Source: Petrosia ficiformis
Lineage: Eukaryota > Porifera > Demospongiae > Haplosclerida > Petrosiidae
Reading direction: 5' to 3'
Length of the DNA stretch: 64,000 bases
Assembly: GCA_947044365.1 (NCBI GenBank)
Contig: OX345636.1
Location: forward strand, 39,288,191-39,352,190
The notes under the pieces are model-generated. The model ran no database searches. It was not told the DNA's origin and saw nothing but the letters and a program-made list of their open reading frames with translations. The position numbers were made by a program, and so were the translations under genes. Of the stretch, positions 63,147-64,000 are shown piece by piece. Within the stretch, counting starts at the first letter, position 1. The number at the start of each line of letters is the position of its first letter.

Positions 63147-63476
63147 TCAAGACACAGTTAGAAAGAGCACCAACAGGAGCATCAATATTGATTTAGATAA
63201 AGCTTGTTGTTTCTCAAGATTACTGCTATACCTCTCTACCTTTCTGGCCACAATCTTAACAACATTTTTCCGATAATATTGTGTATTCTGGCGTAAGCTT
63301 TTTTGATTACTTTTAACTGATTTTACTAGCAAACCACAATGTTCACATTTTTTTTGGCGTATTGGAATCTCAAATTGGCAATGTGGACATTTTCTAGATG
63401 GGCCTGGGTCAGGCTCAACATCTCCAACCATAACTAAAAGGAGACATAAAATATTGCTAACCAGAATATATGGCAT
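63147..63476 (-). CDS. 2A-like motif plus zinc ribbon protein (possible first exon)
   Basis: A 109-codon minus-strand frame: a hydrophobic start (MPYILVSNILCLLLVMV), then GDVEPDPGP, a variant of the 2A ribosome-skipping consensus D-V/I-E-x-N-P-G-P with Asp for Asn. A two-CxxC zinc ribbon follows (CPHCQFEIPIRQKKCEHCG), then a basic region and a hydrophobic end (SILMLLLVLFLTVS). An acceptor-like CTCCTTTTAG lies inside the frame before the 2A-like part, so the start is uncertain. 2A-like sequences occur at the N-termini of many invertebrate non-LTR retrotransposon proteins and some NLR-type immune proteins; which applies here is unknown. Confidence 0.45.
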   Translation of the reverse strand: MPYILVSNILCLLLVMVGDVEPDPGPSRKCPHCQFEIPIRQKKCEHCGLLVKSVKSNQKSLRQNTQYYRKNVVKIVARKVERYSSNLEKQQALSKSILMLLLVLFLTVS

Positions 63477-63599
63477 TTTGCCTCGGAAACAACATTTACT
63501 ATTTGCAAAGTAATTTCTGCAATATGTTTTAAAATTAAATGGACAAAAACATCCAATATATAGTCATTCTACACTACTGCAGTGAAAGCATATTTATAG

Positions 63600-63710
63600 C
63601 GGCTGTCTAGAAGATGTTGATAGTCATAAAATCACTAGATATCAAAAAGCATGTGTGCATATATTAAGACTTGTTTCCGCAGAGATTTCAGGTCAGATGC
63701 TGTGTGTGTG
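63600..63710. repeat. Segment similar to an intron of gene 2
   Basis: GTTGATAGTCATAAAATCACTAGATAT and AGAGATTTCAGGTCA resemble 54085-54180 in gene 2 (GTTGGTAGTCATAAAACACTAGATAT, AGAGATTTCAGCTCA) with similar spacing. Confidence 0.45.
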
Positions 63711-64000
63711 TTTAGGAAAGAGACAAATCCTCAGGCCTCCACTGAATGAACAGGTAGCCCTGTAGTGACTGACTCCCAACTAAATGACAGACCTCTCTCT
63801 GATCAGGAGGTAACTTCTCCCCTGAAGTACAGTGGTACGACTATCTCTACGGAAAGGGTGGGACCACTATCAAACACAGGAGCCAAGAGCTGTGGTACAG
63901 TGGTGTATAATAATGCTTGTTATATTTTTGCTATCTAATCGAATCTTTTATTGGCCCATGAACCATAAAGAATGTTATAAACCTGAAATCTAGGGTCCAC

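Overview
The window looks like nuclear DNA of a sponge, most likely a demosponge. It is AT-rich, its genes are split into many small exons with GT-AG introns, introns are full of decayed transposons, and the dominant protein is a mosaic of extracellular metazoan domains (SRCR, somatomedin B, NIDO, AMOP, VWD, EGF). Genus-level assignment is a guess. There is no sign of operons, prophage or CRISPR, and no certain tRNA or rRNA gene.

Layout. (1) 66-35217, + strand: the 3' part of a large type I membrane protein gene, open at the left edge. I could place 33 exons with continuous phase (1,975 residues): a divergent SRCR-like module, somatomedin B, two SRCR domains, a second divergent SRCR-like module, a Ser/Pro minisatellite linker, NIDO, AMOP, VWD with a GDPH motif, a beta-sandwich module, seven EGF-like modules, a membrane-proximal stalk, one transmembrane helix and an acidic tail. 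Its introns hold a rearranged Ty3/gypsy remnant (1278-3060), a pogo/Tigger-type remnant (10297-10980), a non-LTR reverse transcriptase remnant (11150-12660), a Crypton/DUF3504-like recombinase remnant (22999-23761) and several short repeats. (2) 35884-38945, - strand: a frameshifted, core-deleted copy of a repetitive uncharacterised protein family. (3) About 38985-44335: a 5.3 kb inverted array of ~330 bp repeats, resembling a foldback transposon. (4) 44.3-51.2 kb: intergenic DNA made of dispersed repeats and hairpin elements. (5) 51187-61615, + strand: a complete shorter paralogue with its own signal peptide, EGF-like modules, and the same stalk, transmembrane segment and tail as gene 1. Its introns hold nested foldback elements and another recombinase fragment. 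(6) Right edge: a - strand ORF with a 2A-like motif followed by a zinc ribbon, and a short stretch resembling an intron of gene 2, hinting at a further copy.

The two + strand genes share exons and introns over roughly 30230-35640 and 54290-62010, so they come from a segmental duplication. The stalk, membrane and tail cassette was kept while the ectodomain was replaced. Almost all ectodomain exons are bounded by phase-1 introns, which lets modules be swapped without changing frame. This arrangement suits a diversifying family of cell-surface or matrix receptors, but that role is inference.
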